DNA of 64,000 bases from Paractinoplanes brasiliensis (GCF_004362215.1 NZ_SNWR01000002.1:1984001-2048000), one strand, 5' to 3'. Numbered from the stretch's first letter, positions 6,801 through 15,832 are shown. Program-made: numbers and translations. Notes: generated by a model not told the origin, from the sequence alone.

Positions 6801-9554
6801 ATGAGCGATGTGGTGGTTGCCCTCGAGAAGGCCGGCCTCGAGGTGCGGTCCGACGCCGGCACGCGGGGCATGTACGCGTCCGACGCCTCGCTCTACCGGG
6901 TTCCGCCGCTGGCCGTGGTGCGTCCGCGGCACGTCGACGAGGTGGCGGCGGCCCTCGCGATCGCCCGGCAGACCGGCACGCCGTTCACGTCGCGTGGGGC
7001 GGGCACGTCGGTGGCGGGCAACGCGATCGGGCCGGGCATCGTGCTCGACTTCTCCCGCCACCTCAACCGGGTGCTCGAGCTCGACCCCATTGCCCGTACG
7101 GCGGTGGTCGAACCCGGCACGATCCACGCCACCCTGCAGAAGGCGGCCGCCCCGCACGGCGTTCGGTTCGGGCCCGACCCCTCGACGTGGCCGCGGTGCA
7201 CGATCGGCGGCATGATCGGGAACAACGCCTGCGGGTCGCGCTCGCTGGCGTACGGGCGCACCTCCGACAACGTCGTGGGGCTGGAACTTCTCACGGCCGC
7301 CGGGGACAAGCTGGACACGACACGGCCCACGGGACAGGTCGTCGACGATGTCCGAGAGGTCATGGCACAGCATCTGGCCACCGCGCGCACCGAGTTCGAC
7401 CGTTTCGGCCGGCAGGTCTCCGGTTACGCCGTTCAGCATCTGCTGCCCGAACGCTTCGACCTCACGCAGGCGTTCGTCGGGTCGGAGGGCACGCTCGGCG
7501 TCATCACCAGGGCGACCGTGCGCCTGGTCGTCGATTCCCCCGTACGGGTGGTGGTTGTCCTCGGCTTCCACGACATCGTCGCCGCCGGTGAGGCCGCCCC
7601 CGCCGTCGTCGCCCACGGCCCGACCTCGTGCGAAGGGCTCGATTCCCGGCTGCTCGACGTGCTGCGCGCCCGCCGCGGCCCCGATGCCGTCCCGCCGCTG
7701 CCCCGCGGTGGGGCCTGGCTCTTCGTGGAGCTGGCCGGTGACGAGCTCGGCGAGGTCGAGTCGCGCGCCCGCAAACTCGCCGCCGACGGCATCGCCGACG
7801 ACGCGCTGGTGGTCACCGACCCGGCCGTCCAGGCCCGCCTGTGGCGCATCCGCGAGGACGGCGCGGGTTTGGCCGGCCGCTCCCCCGCCGACCGTCCCGC
7901 GTGGCCCGGCTGGGAGGACGCGGCTGTCCCGCCCGAGCGGCTCGGCGCCTACCTGGCCCGCTTCGACGAGCTCGTGGCCGCGTACGGGATGAGCTCGGCC
8001 CCGTTCGGCCACTTCGGCGACGGCTGCATGCACGTCCGGCTCGACTTCCCGCTCGACCGCCCCGACGGCGTCAAGGTCATGCGCGAGTTCCTGATCGACG
8101 CGGCCAGGCTGGTCGGCGAGTTCGGCGGTTCGCTCTCCGGTGAGCACGGCGACGGCCGGGCCCGTTCCGAGCTGCTGCCGCACATGTACTCGGCCGACGC
8201 GATCGCGTTGTTCGCCGGCATCAAGCACGCGTTCGACCCCGGCAACCTGCTCAACCCCGGCGTGCTGGTCGACCCCGACCCGGTCGACGCTTCCGTGCGG
8301 CCCGCCTTCTACGACGTCAAGCCGCTGGCCATGGCGTACCCGCACGACAGCGGCAACCTGGCGCAGGCCGTGCACCGCTGCACCGGCGTCGGCAAGTGCC
8401 GCGCCGACAACTCCGCCGCCGGCGGCGTGATGTGCCCGTCCTACCTGGCCACCCGCGAGGAGAAGGACTCCACCCGTGGCCGCGCCCGCGTCCTGCAGGA
8501 GGTCGTGCGCGGCGAGCTCTCGTGGTCGCACCCGTCGGTGCACGACTCGCTCGACCTGTGCCTGTCCTGCAAGGGCTGCGCGTCCGACTGCCCCACCGGC
8601 ATCGACATGGCCACGTACAAGTCCGAGGCCCTGCACCAGAAATACCACGGCCGCCTCCGCCCCCGCTCGCACTACACGCTGGGCCGCCTGCCGTTCTGGT
8701 CCCGCCTGGCCGGTTGGACACCGCGCCTGGCCAACCTCGGCACCCGCCTGCCCGGCGTCCGGCGGCTGGCCCTGTGGCTCGCCGGCGTCGACAAGCGCCG
8801 TTCGGTTCCCGCGTTCGCCCGCAAACCGTTCCGCCGCACCTTCACGCCCACGACCGGCGGCACCCCCGTCGTTTTGTTCGCCGACTCGTTCTCCGACGCC
8901 TTCTCGCCCGAGGTGGCCGAATCCACCGTACGGGTCCTGCGCGCCGCCGGTTACGAGCCGCGCCTCCCGTCCGGCCGGGTCTGCTGCGGCCTGACCTGGA
9001 TCACCACCGGTCAGCTGGATTCCGCCAAACAGATCCTTTCCCGTACGGTCTCCGCCCTCGCCCCCGACGCCCGAGCCGGCATCCCGATCGTCGGCATCGA
9101 GCCCTCGTGCACCGCGGTGCTCCGCTCCGACATCCACGAGCTGCTCCCCGGCAACCCCGACGCCGCCGCCGTGGCCAGTTCCGTCCGTACGCTGGCCGAG
9201 TTGCTCGCCGAAACCCCCGGCTGGACGCCCCCCGACTTGTCGGACGTCTCCCTGATCGCGCAGCCGCACTGCCACCACCACGCCGTGCTGGGCTGGAAAG
9301 CCGACGCCGACCTGCTGGCCGCCACGGGCGCCCGGATCAAGCGCCTCTCCGGCTGCTGCGGCCTGGCCGGCAACTTCGGCGTCGAGATCGGTCACTACGA
9401 GGTCTCGGTGGCCGTCGCCGAACAGCAACTGCTCCCGGCCCTGGACGCGGCCCCGGACGCCTTGGTCCTGGCCGACGGGTTCTCCTGCCGCACCCAGGTC
9501 GCCGACTTGCGCGACCGCCCCGCCGTCCATCTGGCCCAGCTGCTGGACCGCTGA
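6801..9554 (+). CDS. FAD-linked and Fe-S (D)-2-hydroxyacid dehydrogenase, YdiJ/D-lactate dehydrogenase type
   Basis: A 917-residue fusion. Residues 1-260 form an FAD-binding PCMH domain (RGAGTSVAGNAIG, NNACGSRSLAYGRTSDN). Residues 260-510 form the FAD-oxidase C-terminal domain (FGHFGDGCMHVR, SGEHGDGRARSELL). Near residue 590 comes a ferredoxin-like module with CLSCKGCASDCPTGIDM, and the end carries two CCG-type cysteine domains (RVCCGLTWI and LSGCCGLAGNFG). This architecture is shared by large quinone-linked D-lactate, D-2-hydroxyglutarate and glycolate dehydrogenases. It probably passes electrons from a 2-hydroxyacid to the quinone pool at the inner face of the membrane. There is no Shine-Dalgarno sequence; the ATG lies directly behind a -10-like TAACAT. 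The exact substrate cannot be told from sequence. The divergent GntR gene is the likely regulator. Confidence 0.88.
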   Translation: MSDVVVALEKAGLEVRSDAGTRGMYASDASLYRVPPLAVVRPRHVDEVAAALAIARQTGTPFTSRGAGTSVAGNAIGPGIVLDFSRHLNRVLELDPIARTAVVEPGTIHATLQKAAAPHGVRFGPDPSTWPRCTIGGMIGNNACGSRSLAYGRTSDNVVGLELLTAAGDKLDTTRPTGQVVDDVREVMAQHLATARTEFDRFGRQVSGYAVQHLLPERFDLTQAFVGSEGTLGVITRATVRLVVDSPVRVVVVLGFHDIVAAGEAAPAVVAHGPTSCEGLDSRLLDVLRARRGPDAVPPLPRGGAWLFVELAGDELGEVESRARKLAADGIADDALVVTDPAVQARLWRIREDGAGLAGRSPADRPAWPGWEDAAVPPERLGAYLARFDELVAAYGMSSAPFGHFGDGCMHVRLDFPLDRPDGVKVMREFLIDAARLVGEFGGSLSGEHGDGRARSELLPHMYSADAIALFAGIKHAFDPGNLLNPGVLVDPDPVDASVRPAFYDVKPLAMAYPHDSGNLAQAVHRCTGVGKCRADNSAAGGVMCPSYLATREEKDSTRGRARVLQEVVRGELSWSHPSVHDSLDLCLSCKGCASDCPTGIDMATYKSEALHQKYHGRLRPRSHYTLGRLPFWSRLAGWTPRLANLGTRLPGVRRLALWLAGVDKRRSVPAFARKPFRRTFTPTTGGTPVVLFADSFSDAFSPEVAESTVRVLRAAGYEPRLPSGRVCCGLTWITTGQLDSAKQILSRTVSALAPDARAGIPIVGIEPSCTAVLRSDIHELLPGNPDAAAVASSVRTLAELLAETPGWTPPDLSDVSLIAQPHCHHHAVLGWKADADLLAATGARIKRLSGCCGLAGNFGVEIGHYEVSVAVAEQQLLPALDAAPDALVLADGFSCRTQVADLRDRPAVHLAQLLDR

Positions 9555-9575
9555 TCGGCCGGAACGCTCCTGTTG

Positions 9576-9650
9576 TTGACAAAGTCATCCGAGATGGTTG
9601 ACGGTGTCATCTCAGCCGCTTACGCTCGTTGTGTTGACGCCGTCATCTCA
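9576..9650. promoter_or_regulatory. Three TTGAC-N3-GTCA operator repeats
   Basis: The inverted repeat TGAC-N3-GTCA occurs at 9577-9587, 9599-9609 and 9635-9645. Each is preceded by T and followed by TC or TCTCA. The TTGAC half also resembles a -35 element. They sit 60-130 bases before the epimerase gene and are probably the binding sites of the TetR regulator encoded at the end of the operon, though another regulator is possible. Confidence 0.6.
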
Positions 9651-9708
9651 AAGGCCGGGGCCGCCCGTCCCGTGCCACCGGCGTCACGTCAATCAACGAG
9701 GAGCATCG

Positions 9709-10716
9709 ATGAGAATCTTTCTCACAGGTGGATCGGGCTTTGCCGGGGGCGCGATCCTGCGGCGGCTGGTCGGCGACGGCCACACGGTGCACGCGCTCGC
9801 GCGGTCCGCGACGGCCGCCGACGCCATCACGTCGGCCGGCGGGCTCCCGGTCAGCGGTGACCTGTCGGACCTGGTCGAGCCCGGCGGCCGCCCGGCCTGG
9901 CAACAGATCCTCGGCGAGGTCGACGCCGTGGTGCACTCGGCGGCCTTCATGGCCTTCTGGGGATCCGACCAGGTTTTCGTCGACCGCAACCTGCTGCCGG
10001 CCCGCGCCCTTTACCAAGCCGCCGTCGACGCGCGGGTCAAGCGGTTCGTCCTGGTGTCCGCGGCCAGTGTCTCCACCGGCGCCAATCACGACCCCACCGT
10101 CGACGAGGACTCCGGCACAGGCAAGGCCAACATCGCCTACAGCCGCGTGAAGCTCCGCACCGAGCAGGAGCTGCTTGCCCTCCCGCACGGCAACACGTCC
10201 CTGGTCGTCATCCGGCCGCCGTTCCTGTGGGGTCAGGGCATGACCCACACCTTGCAGGGGTTCATCGACTCCGTCGAGGCCGGCCGGTTCTCCTGGATCG
10301 ACGGCGGCCGGCACATGGTCGACTTCTGCCACGTCGACAACCTCGCCCACAGCATCACGCTGGCACTCGACCATGGGGATCACGGCCTGGTCTGCTACGT
10401 CACCGACGGCAGCCCTCGCCCCGCCCGGGAATTCTTCACCCCGCTGCTGGCCACCCGCGGCGTCGACGTCAGCGCCGCCGGCAGCGTTCCCCGGGCGGTC
10501 GCCGCACCGCTGGCCACGCTCATGCAGGCCGCCGCGAAAGCCCGGCGCAGCGCCACCGCGCCACCGCTCACCCCGTGGATCATCTCGTTCATGGGCCGCG
10601 ACCGCGTCTACGACATCACCCGCGCACGGGTTCGACTCGGCTACCGGCCGGTGATCACGGTGGAAGAAGGACTCCGGCAGATGGCGCAGTCCGCCCAGCG
10701 GAAGGAAGCGGCATGA
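9709..10716 (+). CDS. NAD-dependent epimerase/dehydratase (extended SDR)
   Basis: A 335-residue extended short-chain dehydrogenase. It starts with the Rossmann loop TGGSGFAGG and carries the catalytic serine region LVSAASVS and the catalytic Y-x3-K in AYSRVKLRTEQELL. The later DFCHVDNLAHSI is typical of the 3-beta-HSD-like and dihydroflavonol reductase-like groups. The ATG at 9709 is chosen because AACGAGGAGC lies just before it; the open frame reaches back to 9598 but that part overlaps the operator repeats. It is the first gene of an operon with an enoyl-CoA hydratase-like gene (ATGA overlap) and a TetR gene. Substrate unknown. Confidence 0.88.
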   Translation: MRIFLTGGSGFAGGAILRRLVGDGHTVHALARSATAADAITSAGGLPVSGDLSDLVEPGGRPAWQQILGEVDAVVHSAAFMAFWGSDQVFVDRNLLPARALYQAAVDARVKRFVLVSAASVSTGANHDPTVDEDSGTGKANIAYSRVKLRTEQELLALPHGNTSLVVIRPPFLWGQGMTHTLQGFIDSVEAGRFSWIDGGRHMVDFCHVDNLAHSITLALDHGDHGLVCYVTDGSPRPAREFFTPLLATRGVDVSAAGSVPRAVAAPLATLMQAAAKARRSATAPPLTPWIISFMGRDRVYDITRARVRLGYRPVITVEEGLRQMAQSAQRKEAA

Positions 10717-11537
10717 AACAGTTCACCGTGGACGCGGTGACGTCGAACGTACGCCGGGTCACGTTCACCAGTCCGCCGTTCAACCTCATCGGCGCCGACA
10801 CCCTGGCCGAACTGTCCGGCATCGTCGACCGTCTGAGCGGCGACGAGCAGGTCAGCGTCGTCATCTTCGACAGCGGGACGCCGGGATTCTTCCTCAACCA
10901 CGTCGACAGCAACCAGATCCCGGCCATCGCGGACATGGCCGGCAACGGTTTCCTGCCCGGGTTCGTCGAAGTCGGCGTGCGCCTGGCCGCCGCACCGTTC
11001 GTCAGCATCGCGTCGATCCGGGGGCGCACCCGTGGCGGCGGCGCCGAGTACACCGCCGCTTTCGACCTGCGCTACGCCAGCCGGGAACGGGCGGTCCTCG
11101 GCCAGCCCGAGGTTGGCTTCGGCCTGGTCCCCGGCGCCGGCGGCACCGAACGGCTGGCGCACCTGCTCGGCCGCGACCGGGCCTTGGAGGTACTTCTGAC
11201 CGGTCAGGACTACGACGCGGACCGGGCCGCAGAGTACGGCTGGGTCACCCGGGCGATCCCCGACGCCGAACTCGACGACTTCGTCAACGCCGTGGCCCGG
11301 CGCATCGCCGGCTTCGGCAAGCAGGCCGTCACGGCGATCAAGACGCAGGTGAACCGTTCCACCCTGCCGCCGGAGGAGGACCTGCTCGCGTCGTTCGCCG
11401 AGTCCGTCCGATCCACCACGGGACCCGATGTCGCGGCCCGCGGGCAGGCCCTCGGCGAACTGATCGCCCGGATCGGGATCGACGACCTCGAACGCAACCT
11501 GGGCCACCACCTCGGGGCGCCGGCGGAACAGCCGTAG
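10713..11537 (+). CDS. Enoyl-CoA hydratase/isomerase family protein
   Basis: A 274-residue crotonase-fold protein. The oxyanion-hole segments are present (FFLNHVDSNQ for the first, IRGRTRGGGAEYTAAFDLRY for the second), as is the trimer-forming LGQPEVGFGLVPGAGGTERL. The glutamate in QPEVGFG matches one of the two catalytic positions of classical hydratases; the second position is G in PGAGG, so simple hydration is uncertain. The ATG overlaps the upstream stop (ATGA) with GAAGGAAG as ribosome site, so translation is coupled to the epimerase. The pair may modify an acyl-CoA or an aromatic or terpenoid acid; that is a guess. Confidence 0.87.
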   Translation: MKQFTVDAVTSNVRRVTFTSPPFNLIGADTLAELSGIVDRLSGDEQVSVVIFDSGTPGFFLNHVDSNQIPAIADMAGNGFLPGFVEVGVRLAAAPFVSIASIRGRTRGGGAEYTAAFDLRYASRERAVLGQPEVGFGLVPGAGGTERLAHLLGRDRALEVLLTGQDYDADRAAEYGWVTRAIPDAELDDFVNAVARRIAGFGKQAVTAIKTQVNRSTLPPEEDLLASFAESVRSTTGPDVAARGQALGELIARIGIDDLERNLGHHLGAPAEQP

Positions 11538-11568
11538 CCCCGTTCTGACCCGGCCCTAGGATGAGCGG

Positions 11569-12153
11569 ATGATCCGGGCTGAAACCGCTGCCGCGACACG
11601 CCAAGCCCTGCTCGAAGCGGCGGCCGAGCTGCTTGACCAAGGCGGCCTCGAAGCCGTGACCCTCCGCGCCGTCGGAGCGCGGGCGGGGGTCACCCGCGGA
11701 GCACCCTACCGGCACTTCCCGGACAAGGAACGCCTCATGATCGCGGTCGGCGCCCAGGCCTGGGACGAACTCGGACAACAAATCGGCGCCGTCCGCCGGG
11801 ACCCCGGCCTGGCGCCGGCCGCGAAGCTCCAGGCCCTGCTCGCCGCCTTCATCAACGTGGCCCGCCGCCGGCCCCATCTCTACCGTCTGATGTTCAGCAG
11901 CCCGGCCGGCGACCCCACCGCGTTCGCCCGGGCCGCCCAGCCCACCCAGGACGAATCCCTGCAGATCGTGGCCGCCCTGACCGGCGAACAGGACGCCCGG
12001 CGGTACGCCGCCCTGCTCCTCGCCAGCGCCGACGGGATCGCCGGCATGGAACTCACCGGCCAGCTCGGCGGCGACAAGTGGCGCACCACCGCCGAGGAAC
12101 TGATCGACACCCTCGTCACGATGGTCGCCGACCAAACCCGAGCCGGCCGCTGA
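11569..12153 (+). CDS. TetR-family transcriptional regulator
   Basis: A 194-residue TetR protein. The N-terminal helix-turn-helix covers about residues 9-55 (LEAVTLRAVGARAGVTRGAP, then YRHFPDKERLM), and the remainder is the WHG-type C-terminal ligand domain. It is separated from the hydratase gene by 31 bases and probably ends the same operon. It may also have its own leaderless promoter, because TAGGAT at 11557-11562 stands exactly six bases before the ATG. The three TGAC-N3-GTCA repeats upstream of the operon are its most likely targets. Confidence 0.9.
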   Translation: MIRAETAAATRQALLEAAAELLDQGGLEAVTLRAVGARAGVTRGAPYRHFPDKERLMIAVGAQAWDELGQQIGAVRRDPGLAPAAKLQALLAAFINVARRRPHLYRLMFSSPAGDPTAFARAAQPTQDESLQIVAALTGEQDARRYAALLLASADGIAGMELTGQLGGDKWRTTAEELIDTLVTMVADQTRAGR

Positions 12154-12310
12154 AATTCGGCCACCTGCGAGCAGAGCCGTCGCGGCCGGTTCCTGATCCG
12201 ACGCACATCACCGAACGGGTACGGGTCGGAACCGGGCCGAAGAAAGACTACGCCGACCACGGGACCGATCACTGTACGGGGACAGCACACCGGCCCGAGA
12301 ACACCGCCCG

Positions 12311-13735
12311 TCAGGCGCGGACCGGGAGATCGGCCGGCGCGTCGAACAGTTCCGCCACCGCGCGTTCGGCGCTGGCACGTGCCCGCCGTCCCGTGGTGAG
12401 CAGGCCCAACCCCAGCACCGACAAGCCGCAGCCCACGATGATCCACCAGCCCGCATGGCCGGCCGTGGTGAAGGTTGAGCCCGATGCCACCGCCGCGCCG
12501 ATCACGGCTACGCCGAGGGCCCCGCCGACCTGGCGGGACGTCGACGCGATGGCCGCCGCGACCCCGGCCTGCGAGCGCGGCATTCCCGAGACCGCCGTGT
12601 TCGTGATCGGGGCGTTGACCAGTCCGAACCCGATGCCGAAGAGCAGGTAGCACCCGATCAGCAGGGCGTCGGGGGTCGTTTCCGTCAAGCGGGTCAGCGG
12701 CAGCATCGCCACGGTCATCGCGGCGCCGGCCAGGATCAGGGAAAGCCGGGGGCCGCGGGAACCGACCAGGCGACCCGACAGCGGCGCGAACACGGCGGTC
12801 ATCACGGCCATCGGCAGGGTGTAGAGGCCCGCGTGCAGGGCGGTCAGACCCCGTACGTCCTGCAGGTAAAGGGTGTTGAGGAACAGGAACCCGGCCAGCG
12901 CCCCGAACGCGGAGACGGCGATGAGTGTGGCCCCGCTGAACGGGACGCTGCGGAAGAAGCGCAGGTCGAGCAGGGGCTCGGTCCGCCGGGGCTCATACAC
13001 GAGCAAACCGGCCAGCGCGGCCGCGCCCAGGACGAAGCATCCGATGATCTCGGCCGAGGCCCAGCCCGCGCCGGGGCCCTCGATGATCCCGTACGTGACC
13101 GAGGTGAGCAGGATCAGGACGAGCACCTGCCCGAGCGGGTCGATGCGGCGCGGCTTCGGGGCCCGCGACTCGGGGACGAACAGCGCGGTCAGCACGATCG
13201 CCGCGATGCCGACGGGGACGTTGAGCCAGAAGATCGACCGCCAGCCCAGCGACTCGACCAGCACACCACCGACCAGCGGGCCGAGCGCCATGCTCAACCC
13301 GACCACGCCACCCCAGACACCGATCGCGCGGGCCCGTTCCCGGGGTTGGGTGAACGTGTTCGTGATGATCGACATGGCGACCGGGTTGAGCATCGATCCG
13401 CCGACCGCCTGCACCATGCGGAAGGCGATCAGCCAGCCCAGGCTCGGGGCGACGCTGCACAGCAGGGAACCCAACGTGAACAGGGCGAGCCCGGTCTGGA
13501 AGGTGCGGCGGCGGCCCACCCGGTCGGCGGTGCTGCCGGACAGGATCAGCAGGCCGGCCAGCACGAGCGTGTAGGAGTCGATCACCCACTGCAGGCCGGA
13601 AACGGTCGTGTCGAGGTCGGCCCGCAGCGCCGGCAGCGCGATGTTCACAATCGTGTTGTCCAGGCCGACGATGAACAGGCTCAGGCAGCAGATGCCAAGC
13701 ACCAGGGCGCGGCGGCGGGGGCTGAGGTCGGGCAC
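12311..13735 (-). CDS. MFS drug/proton antiporter, DHA2 (EmrB/QacA-like) family
   Basis: A 474-residue integral membrane protein with about fourteen hydrophobic helices. Recognisable motifs are FIVGLDNTIVNIALPAL in the first helix (motif D), the loop GSTADRVGRRRTF (motif A) and WGGVVGLSMALGPLVGGVLV (motif C, the antiporter signature). These place it with 14-helix proton-driven exporters of drugs or lipophilic compounds. The GTG at 13735 gives the family-like start VPDLSPRRRALVLG; a longer frame to 13846 adds a basic tail that runs into the promoter region of the divergent gene. It converges on the TetR gene, which could regulate it but is not divergent to it. Confidence 0.9.
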   Translation of the reverse strand: MPDLSPRRRALVLGICCLSLFIVGLDNTIVNIALPALRADLDTTVSGLQWVIDSYTLVLAGLLILSGSTADRVGRRRTFQTGLALFTLGSLLCSVAPSLGWLIAFRMVQAVGGSMLNPVAMSIITNTFTQPRERARAIGVWGGVVGLSMALGPLVGGVLVESLGWRSIFWLNVPVGIAAIVLTALFVPESRAPKPRRIDPLGQVLVLILLTSVTYGIIEGPGAGWASAEIIGCFVLGAAALAGLLVYEPRRTEPLLDLRFFRSVPFSGATLIAVSAFGALAGFLFLNTLYLQDVRGLTALHAGLYTLPMAVMTAVFAPLSGRLVGSRGPRLSLILAGAAMTVAMLPLTRLTETTPDALLIGCYLLFGIGFGLVNAPITNTAVSGMPRSQAGVAAAIASTSRQVGGALGVAVIGAAVASGSTFTTAGHAGWWIIVGCGLSVLGLGLLTTGRRARASAERAVAELFDAPADLPVRA

Positions 13736-13838
13736 TCTACGAGTTCTACCGCCCGAGCAGCGATTCCATGCCCGCGCGGGCGAGTACTTAAGGTCACAAT
13801 ATAACCGCTGGGGGCGCCTGTCTAGACTGCGGGCACTC
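13736..13838. promoter_or_regulatory. AT-rich divergent promoter region
   Basis: This 103-base gap has a conspicuously AT-rich patch at 13785-13806 (GTACTTAAGGTCACAATATA) that could supply -10 elements for the leftward MFS gene. TAGACT at 13823-13828 is a likely -10 for the rightward gene. No clear palindrome was found. Confidence 0.4.
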
Positions 13839-14621
13839 ATGAACATGCTCCCGTACGCCTCCGCGTGGCCGCCCGAGTGGACCGGGCGCCGCCGCTCCCG
13901 CCGCCTGCTGTTCGGCGTCTTCTATCTCGGCGCGCTCGCCGCCCTGTCCGCGACGGCGGCCGGGTGGCAGTTGCTCTACGACGACGCGGGGCAGGCCTTG
14001 TTCTTCGCCGGGCTCGCCGTGTTCCTCGGGCACCTGGCCGGGCTGTGCGTGTCCGCCTACCGCAGCGGGCAGCGCCGTGCCGACACAGCGGGCGTCCGGC
14101 GTACGGCCGCTGGCTTGATCTTCCCGTACGCGCCGGGAGCGACCTACCTGGTGACCGCGACGCTCGCCATGACCACGCTCGCCGCGGGCGGCTACGCGAT
14201 CGTGGCCGGGTTGCGCGGTGACTGGCTCGTGGCCGGGCTGTTCGGCGTCGTCGCGCTCCCGCTGCTGGCGTACCTGGTCGTCGTCCTGCGGCTGGTGCCC
14301 GCCGAGCTGGTGATCGGCCCGGACGGGGTGCACCACCGGGGGCTGACGTTCACCCACTTCATTCCGTGGATCGCCCTGACCTCGGCCCGCCCGGCCTGGG
14401 ACGGCGGCCCGGTGATCGCGGTGGGTTACGTCGGCTCCGCGGACACGCGTTCCCGCGACTACCTGGGACGCCCCATGTCGGCGCCGGAGATGGTCAACGG
14501 CCGTTGGCTGGCGGCGGACCCGGGGCTGGCGCTGACGGCGTTGCAGCACTACATCGCCCACCCGGAGCACCGCTGGGAGCTGACCACCGACGCGGCCCTC
14601 CCCCGCATCACGGCACGCTGA
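13839..14621 (+). CDS. Four-helix membrane protein with C-terminal cytosolic domain, unknown function
   Basis: A 260-residue protein I do not recognise by family. It has four predicted membrane helices (about residues 23-45, 50-75, 100-125 and 132-155). A roughly 100-residue soluble part follows that begins ELVIGPDGVHHRGLTFTHFI, reminiscent of bacterial PH-like domains in membrane proteins. The ATG at 13839 is followed by a second in-frame ATG two codons on. There is no Shine-Dalgarno sequence and TAGACT stands ten bases before the start, so the message is nearly leaderless. It diverges from the MFS exporter. Function unknown. Confidence 0.75.
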   Translation: MNMLPYASAWPPEWTGRRRSRRLLFGVFYLGALAALSATAAGWQLLYDDAGQALFFAGLAVFLGHLAGLCVSAYRSGQRRADTAGVRRTAAGLIFPYAPGATYLVTATLAMTTLAAGGYAIVAGLRGDWLVAGLFGVVALPLLAYLVVVLRLVPAELVIGPDGVHHRGLTFTHFIPWIALTSARPAWDGGPVIAVGYVGSADTRSRDYLGRPMSAPEMVNGRWLAADPGLALTALQHYIAHPEHRWELTTDAALPRITAR

Positions 14622-14769
14622 CCGCAAGCCGATGTCCGTCGAGCGCGACACGGCGACGCCCGGACCGGTACGCCGCCGCGGCGGCAGCCATCGCCGGCCG
14701 GGGGCTGTTGAGGGCCGGTGGCCGACGATGGCGGGCAGCTTCCGGTGCAGCCGGCGACGACGGGTGGCG

Positions 14770-15663
14770 TCAGGCGGTGAAGGCCGTTCGCCCGCGGCGG
14801 GCCAGCACGAAGGCCACCGCCCCACCGATCAGCAACACGGCGCCCAGTCCACCGAGGACGGCCACGTTCGTGCCGGTCAGCGGCAGGTCACTCCCGCCGC
14901 CGCCCGTTCCGCCGGCGACGGGTGAGGTGGACGGGGTCGCCGCCGAGGCCGGGGCGTCCGTGGCGGTCGGCTCCTCCGCCGGGTCCGGATCAGGGGCGCC
15001 AGGCGTGACGGTCGGCGCCAGCGTCGTGGTCGGGGTCACCGCCGGGGTCGGGGTGGGTGCCGACCCGCCGGGGATGACGACCTTGCCCGAGCCGGAGTTC
15101 GTGCCGGTGTACGGCGTCTGCGGCGTCACCTTGGTCATCAGCGGCAGCCCCTTGAAGCCGCCCGTCATCTTGTCGCGCCCGAGCCACGCCGGGCCCTGCG
15201 CGTCGGCGTACTCCTTGGTGTACCAGGTGAAGGTGTACGAGTACGTGGCGCCGGGCTGCGCCATCGGGTGCACCCGGATCATCGAGACGCCGAGCTTGTA
15301 CGAGCCGCCCGGCTCGATCTCGTTCGGCGGCTCGCAGACCGCCTCCTGCGGGCCGGACGGGATCTGGTCGTACGGGAGGCTCTCACCGTACTTGCAGGTG
15401 TGATAGCTCGAGGCGAACCAGAGGCCCTCGGTCTTGACATGGAGCACCACCCGCAGCGGCTTGTCGCTGTCGTTGCGCACCTCCATCGTCTCGTAGATCC
15501 ACTTGTCCGGCACTCCCTGGAACAGTTGTGGCGCCGGCCCGGCGACCAGGACGGCGTTGGGGTCCGACGGCACGGCGGCGTGGGCTTGGGCGGGCGCCGG
15601 CACGAGCGTGGCGAGGACGGCGGCCGTCGAGGCCAGGCCGAGCAGACGGCGAACGGTTGTCAC
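14770..15663 (-). CDS. Secreted LPxTG-anchored surface protein
   Basis: A 297-residue secreted protein with a signal peptide (residues 1-30, ending PAPAQAHA). A globular part of about 165 residues contains two cysteines. Then comes a Thr/Pro/Ala-rich stalk of about 60 residues, and at the C-terminus the sortase signal LPLTG, a hydrophobic helix and the charged tail ARRGR. It should be fixed to the peptidoglycan by a sortase, which is not encoded in this window. The GTG at 15663 has AAGGAG ten bases upstream and starts the signal peptide cleanly; the frame continues upstream but overlaps the methyltransferase promoter. The globular domain is not one I can name. Confidence 0.85.
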   Translation of the reverse strand: MTTVRRLLGLASTAAVLATLVPAPAQAHAAVPSDPNAVLVAGPAPQLFQGVPDKWIYETMEVRNDSDKPLRVVLHVKTEGLWFASSYHTCKYGESLPYDQIPSGPQEAVCEPPNEIEPGGSYKLGVSMIRVHPMAQPGATYSYTFTWYTKEYADAQGPAWLGRDKMTGGFKGLPLMTKVTPQTPYTGTNSGSGKVVIPGGSAPTPTPAVTPTTTLAPTVTPGAPDPDPAEEPTATDAPASAATPSTSPVAGGTGGGGSDLPLTGTNVAVLGGLGAVLLIGGAVAFVLARRGRTAFTA

Positions 15664-15783
15664 GGTGGGGTGAGCTCCTTCGAAGATCGAACAGGCGCCG
15701 GAGCCTATCGATATGCGAGGCTGCCTGCTGCCCCGCCGAACACACCGCCCGAGGCGGACTTTTCCGGCAGGGTTGTCACCGTA

Positions 15784-15799
15784 GTTACTCGTCGGTAGA
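15784..15799. promoter_or_regulatory. 5-6-5 box (GTTAC-N6-GTAGA) before the methyltransferase
   Basis: GTTAC at 15784-15788 and GTAGA at 15795-15799 are separated by six bases and lie 34 bases before the GTG. The layout is the same as in three other promoter regions of the envelope cluster. It resembles sites of OmpR-type response regulators such as MtrA or GlnR. Confidence 0.45.
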
Positions 15800-15832
15800 T
15801 TGCGGCGAGCCGACGAGCAAGAGGAGATGCGC

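Noticed and set aside
6780..9530. 916-codon frame on the minus strand
   Set aside because: Antisense of the FAD/Fe-S dehydrogenase, which has all expected cofactor motifs.
9555..11537. Complete fatty-acid beta-oxidation operon
   Set aside because: Only one crotonase-fold gene is present, with one of the two catalytic glutamates missing, and no acyl-CoA dehydrogenase or thiolase.
12186..12245. CCGGTTCC ... GGAACCGG inverted repeat as a terminator
   Set aside because: The loop is over 40 bases and the arms only eight, too weak to call.
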